A stretch of 64,000 nt of DNA from Dyella_D sp052115385 (GTDB lineage: Bacteria; Pseudomonadota; Gammaproteobacteria; Xanthomonadales; Rhodanobacteraceae): the NCBI RefSeq assembly GCF_052115385.1, contig NZ_JBFRGP010000004.1:186001-250000 (forward strand), in the 5' to 3' direction. A model generated the notes under the pieces. The model did not search any database. It worked only from the letters and a program-made list of their open reading frames with translations, and was not told the DNA's origin. Positions within the stretch are counted from its first letter, which is position 1. Every line of letters starts with the position of its first letter. A program made the translations under genes and the position numbers. Of the stretch, positions 61,031 through 64,000 are shown piece by piece.

Positions 61031-61486
61031 ATGGTCAAGCGCGTTACCCAGGAAGATTCGCTATGCGGCGTCGCCCGCCCGATGGATGCCATCGGCGACG
61101 GCTGGTCGCTGTTGATCGTGCGCGATGCGTTCAACGGCATGCGCCGGTTCGGGGAGTTCCAGAAGAGCCTGGGGCTGTCCAAGAACATTCTGGCCGCGCG
61201 GCTGCGCCATCTGGTCGCGCACGACATCGTGGAGGCGGTTGCCGCGTCCGATGGCGGCGCGTATCAGGAGTACGTGCTCACCGAGAAAGGGCGTGGCCTG
61301 TTCCCGGTGCTGGTGGCGCTGCGGCAGTGGGGCGAGGATTTCCTGTTCGAGCGCAAGGAGGCGCGGGTCATGCTGGTGGATAAGCAGACCGGTCGCCCCC
61401 TGGAGAAGCTGCAGCCGCGCGCGCTGGATGGGCGGGATGTGGCGCCCGAGGATACGGAAGTGCGGATGCCTGCGCGGCGGCGCTGA
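61031..61486 (+). CDS. HxlR-family regulator
   Basis: A 151-residue winged-helix protein with the conserved N-terminal Cys in 'EDSLCGVARPMDAIGDGWSLLIVRDAF' and the recognition helix 'LGLSKNILAARLRHLVAHDIVEAV'. HxlR members sense aldehydes, quinones or disulfide stress through that cysteine. It is divergent from the dehalogenase-like gene. It starts at the ATG at 61031 after the palindrome; the frame extends slightly upstream. Confidence 0.92.
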   Translation: MVKRVTQEDSLCGVARPMDAIGDGWSLLIVRDAFNGMRRFGEFQKSLGLSKNILAARLRHLVAHDIVEAVAASDGGAYQEYVLTEKGRGLFPVLVALRQWGEDFLFERKEARVMLVDKQTGRPLEKLQPRALDGRDVAPEDTEVRMPARRR

Positions 61487-61544
61487 CGGCCGCCGGGCGC
61501 GTGCGCACGAGCCCCGGATTTGCTCCAGGGCTCGTGCGTGCCGG

Positions 61545-62615
61545 TCAGGCGATTTCTGCTGTGGTCAACGCGGGATAGTCGATGTAGCCCGCCGCGCCCG
61601 GTGCGAAGAACGTCGCCCGGTCCGGCGTATTGAGCGGTGCGCCCTGGCGGAAGCGCTGCGGCAGGTCCGGATTGGCCAGGAACGCGCTGCCGAAGACGGT
61701 GGCGTCGGCGCGTCCGTCGGCCAGGGCCGCTTCGGCGGACGCCTGATCGAGGCCGCCGCCGATCAGGTATGCGCCGTCGAAGCGCGGCCGCAGCAGCGCG
61801 TGGTAATCGACTTCCTTCGAGTACGGCGCCACGTGCAGGTAGGCAAGCCCCAGCGGCTTGAGCTGCTCCACCAGGTAGGTGTAAGTCTCCTGCGGATTGG
61901 CGTCGACGATGTCGTTGAAATTCATCTCGGGCGAGATCTTCAGACCCACGCGATCGCTGCCAGCTTGCTCCACCATCGCGCGCAGCGTGTCGAGCATGAA
62001 GCGTGCGCGGTTGGCGATCGGGCCTCCGTACTGGTCGTCGCGATGATTGGTGCCGGAGGAAAGGAACTGTTCGGGCAGATAGCCGGAGGCGCCGTGCAGT
62101 TCCACGCCGTCGAAGCCGGCTTCCAGCGCACGCCGGGTGGCCTGGCGATAGTCTTCGATGACCAGCGCGACCTCATCGGTGCTCAGCGCGCGGGGCGTGA
62201 CGAAATCCTGCTGTCCCTGATCGGTCCAGGCCTGGCCGGCCGGCTTGATCGCCGAAGGCGCCACCGGCAGTCGTCCGTCCGGTTGCATCGACGGATGCGA
62301 GATGCGACCGGCATGCATCAGCTGCATGAAGATGCGGCCGCCGCGCGCATGGACGGCGGCGGTGACGAGCTTCCATGCCTCGACCTGGGCCTCGGTCGCG
62401 ATGCCCGGCGTGCGCACATAGCCTTTGCCGGCGGCATCGGGGAAGACACCTTCGGTGACGATCAGGCCGGCATCGGCGCGCTGGGCGTAGTAGGTCACGG
62501 CCAGCTCGCTCTGCACGCCGTGGTCATCGGCGCGCGAGCGGGTCATCGGCGCCATCACGAAGCGGTTGGGCAGGGTGTAGCGGCCGACCTGGACGGGGGT
62601 GAATAAACGGCTCAT
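61545..62615 (-). CDS. Old Yellow Enzyme family alkene reductase (NemA-like)
   Basis: A 356-residue FMN-dependent NADPH oxidoreductase. It shows 'LFTPVQVGRYTLPNRFVMAPMTRSR' at the N-terminus, the active-site 'HGASGYLPEQFLSSGTNHRDDQYGG', and 'LIGGGLDQASAEAAL' near the phosphate site. Family members reduce electrophilic alkenes, nitro compounds and maleimides. GAGGA precedes the ATG. It is divergent from a LysR gene that probably controls it. Confidence 0.94.
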   Translation of the reverse strand: MSRLFTPVQVGRYTLPNRFVMAPMTRSRADDHGVQSELAVTYYAQRADAGLIVTEGVFPDAAGKGYVRTPGIATEAQVEAWKLVTAAVHARGGRIFMQLMHAGRISHPSMQPDGRLPVAPSAIKPAGQAWTDQGQQDFVTPRALSTDEVALVIEDYRQATRRALEAGFDGVELHGASGYLPEQFLSSGTNHRDDQYGGPIANRARFMLDTLRAMVEQAGSDRVGLKISPEMNFNDIVDANPQETYTYLVEQLKPLGLAYLHVAPYSKEVDYHALLRPRFDGAYLIGGGLDQASAEAALADGRADATVFGSAFLANPDLPQRFRQGAPLNTPDRATFFAPGAAGYIDYPALTTAEIA

Positions 62616-62718
62616 GGGGGAATCCTCGAAGGGGTGTTGCTGCGCATGCTCCGCCACCCTCGTCGTGGGATAAAGACGGTAGAATAGAAAACATTGATCC
62701 ACTGATGGAGCAATCGCC

Positions 62719-63630
62719 GTGGAGCTGCTGAAGGACATGGGCCTGTTCGTGGAGGTGGTCAGGGCGCGCAACTTCCGCCGCGCGGCCGAAACGCTGGACA
62801 TGCCCAGCTCCACGCTGTCGCGCCGGATCTCCCTGCTGGAGAAGGCGATCGGCCTGCGGCTGCTGCATCGCACGACGCGCAAGGTAGAGCTGACCGAGGC
62901 CGGCCAGCTTTATTACGAGCGCTGCAAGCGCATCGTCGACGAAGCCAGGCTGGCTCACGAGCAACTGGGCGACATGCTGATGCAGCCCAGCGGGGTGTTG
63001 CGTATTTCTTCCTCGGTGGATTTCGCCACCTTCGTGCTTGCACCGCTGCTGCCCGAATTCGCCGCGCGCTATCCCGGCATCGGTTTCGATTTCGATCTCA
63101 CGCCGAGGAAGGTCGACCTGGTCGCCGAGCCCTTCGACATCGCCATCCGCATGGGCGAACAGCCCGCCTCGAATCTGGTGGCGCGGCTGCTGGCGCGCGT
63201 ACCGCAGGCGCTGTTCGCCGCGCCGGATTATCTGCAGCGCGCGGGAACGCCACGGCGGCCGGTTGACCTGGCGAAGCATGAATGCCTGCGTTTCCTGGGC
63301 GGCCGTGCCGACGAGTGGACCTTGCATCGCCGCGAGGAAGTGCAGCGCATCGACGTGCAGGGCCGCATCCGCGTCAACAGCGTCGGTATGGTGCACCGGC
63401 TGGCGCGGCAGGGCCTGGGCATCGCTGTCCTGTCCGATGCGCTGGTGGTGGAGGACGTGGCGAACGGCAGCTTGCGGCGCGTGCTGCCGGCCTGGCGTTC
63501 GGTGGTGGTTCCGGTCTATGCGATGACGGAAACGCGCTTGCTGCCGGCGAAGGTGCAGCGCTTTATCGAGTTTCTGAAGGAGCGCCTGGGGCAAGGCGAA
63601 GCCGCTAGGCCTCCAGCGCGCGATAGCTGA
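62719..63630 (+). CDS. LysR-family regulator
   Basis: A 303-residue regulator starting with GTG (GGAG upstream) with an N-terminal helix-turn-helix ('RNFRRAAETLDMPSSTLSRRISLLEKAIGLRLLHRTTRKV') and a substrate-binding domain of the CrgA/AaeR branch. TAGAAT upstream at about 62680 could be its -10 box. It is divergent from the Old Yellow Enzyme gene, the likely target. Its last 26 bases overlap the end of the convergent GH43-like gene. Confidence 0.92.
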   Translation: MELLKDMGLFVEVVRARNFRRAAETLDMPSSTLSRRISLLEKAIGLRLLHRTTRKVELTEAGQLYYERCKRIVDEARLAHEQLGDMLMQPSGVLRISSSVDFATFVLAPLLPEFAARYPGIGFDFDLTPRKVDLVAEPFDIAIRMGEQPASNLVARLLARVPQALFAAPDYLQRAGTPRRPVDLAKHECLRFLGGRADEWTLHRREEVQRIDVQGRIRVNSVGMVHRLARQGLGIAVLSDALVVEDVANGSLRRVLPAWRSVVVPVYAMTETRLLPAKVQRFIEFLKERLGQGEAARPPARDS

Positions 63631-64000
63631 AGTCCCGCAACACGACGCTGCCTTCGTGGGCGCTGTAGACAGCGATCTTCAGCGCCAGGAAACCACCGAA
63701 CACATTGTGGTGAATGCCGGAAACCTCCATGCGCAGGGGATGCAAGGTCCACGTGCGTCCTTCGTCATGCGAGTAATGCCAGGTCACCACATTCTTCTCG
63801 TTGGTGAGCCGGATACGCACGCGCGACGTAGGCATGGCCTGGCGGATCCAGGGATGCTCCTGCGCGTACTCGAAGGTCTTCATGGCGTCCGCCGTGAAGC
63901 CGACGCCGACGAAGGCCTTGGGGTTGTAGAACAGCAGCAGGCCGCCTTCCGCGTGGCCGCTGAGTTCGATCGCGACCTCCGCTTCGTATGAGCGATCGCC
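63605..64000 (-). CDS. GH43-type enzyme, C-terminal lectin-like domain (5' end outside window)
   Basis: The last 131 residues of a protein that begins beyond the window. Its segments 'SGHAEGGLLLFYNPKAFVGVGF', 'IRLTNEKNVVTWHYSHDEGRTW' and 'ALKIAVYSAHEGSVVLRDFSYRAL' resemble the concanavalin-like C-terminal domain of GH43 beta-xylosidases and related DUF1349 proteins. The catalytic part is not visible, so the reaction cannot be named. With the receptor and GH127 genes at the other end it suggests general hemicellulose use. It ends inside the LysR gene (antisense overlap of 26 bases). Confidence 0.6.
   Translation of the reverse strand, partial: GDRSYEAEVAIELSGHAEGGLLLFYNPKAFVGVGFTADAMKTFEYAQEHPWIRQAMPTSRVRIRLTNEKNVVTWHYSHDEGRTWTLHPLRMEVSGIHHNVFGGFLALKIAVYSAHEGSVVLRDFSYRALEA

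Noticed and set aside
1..64000. CRISPR arrays, tRNA or rRNA genes, integrases or transposases
   Set aside because: No regularly spaced repeats, no cloverleaf-like segments and no recombinase motifs were seen when reading both strands by eye; a tRNAscan or IS search would settle this.

Overview
The window is GC-rich, densely packed proteobacterial DNA. It best fits the Xanthomonadales (Lysobacterales), probably a Rhodanobacteraceae genus such as Dyella, Frateuria, Luteibacter or Rhodanobacter. The assignment is an inference. It rests on a C-terminal XVIPCD secretion domain (known from Xanthomonadales type IV secretion effectors), a TonB-dependent receptor with a 'TVTGSRI' start, DUF885, PqiA and IcmF genes, and dispersed palindromes built on GTAGGTTGGGG. 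I saw no rRNA, tRNA, CRISPR array, insertion sequence or phage genes.

Layout. 1-6863 (minus): a glycan-use locus with a TonB-dependent receptor cut by the window edge, a Tat-exported GH127-type beta-L-arabinofuranosidase and a second Tat-exported putative glycosidase. 7145-18527: a nine-gene minus-strand operon for trans-4-hydroxy-L-proline breakdown (epimerase, three-part D-hydroxyproline dehydrogenase, deaminase, alpha-ketoglutaric semialdehyde dehydrogenase). It continues into an M24 Xaa-Pro-type peptidase, a DUF885 peptidase and an amino-acid permease, and is faced by a divergent PAS-AraC regulator. 18541-22431: small envelope proteins, an M48 lipoprotein protease, and a TetR regulator with an alpha/beta hydrolase. 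22617-30002: a LytS/LytTR pair, a secreted TonB-C-domain protein, YceI, a MocR regulator, an outer-membrane barrel and a PepSY protein. 30093-37000: the fused mutase IcmF, an MHS-type MFS transporter and an SDR/HTH divergent pair. 37132-39845: a SpoIIE phosphatase-kinase fusion with its STAS partner. 40085-46856: a TetR gene overlapping an Lnt-like acyltransferase, a hydrolase, an OmpR-type two-component system and a lipoprotein/PqiA operon that share a promoter motif. 46903-53833: small secreted proteins, a second LytS/LytTR pair, an ExbD-like protein, a class C beta-lactamase-family hydrolase, a frameshifted membrane gene and a class V aminotransferase. 53904-57085: a putative type IV secretion toxin with its immunity gene and a tiny upstream ORF. 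57356-64000: detoxification and regulator pairs (aldo-keto reductase, EamA exporter with CGNR protein, dehalogenase-like hydrolase with HxlR, Old Yellow Enzyme with LysR) and the 3' end of a GH43-like protein.

How the parts work together. The hydroxyproline operon reads as one route from collagen-like peptides to alpha-ketoglutarate. The toxin and immunity genes are translationally coupled, as expected for contact-dependent killing through a type IV secretion system encoded elsewhere. Several regulators carry clear palindromes over their own start regions, suggesting autoregulation. Two families of palindromic intergenic repeats sit at gene ends; one supplies the stop codon of three different genes. 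All functions are read from sequence motifs without database searches.
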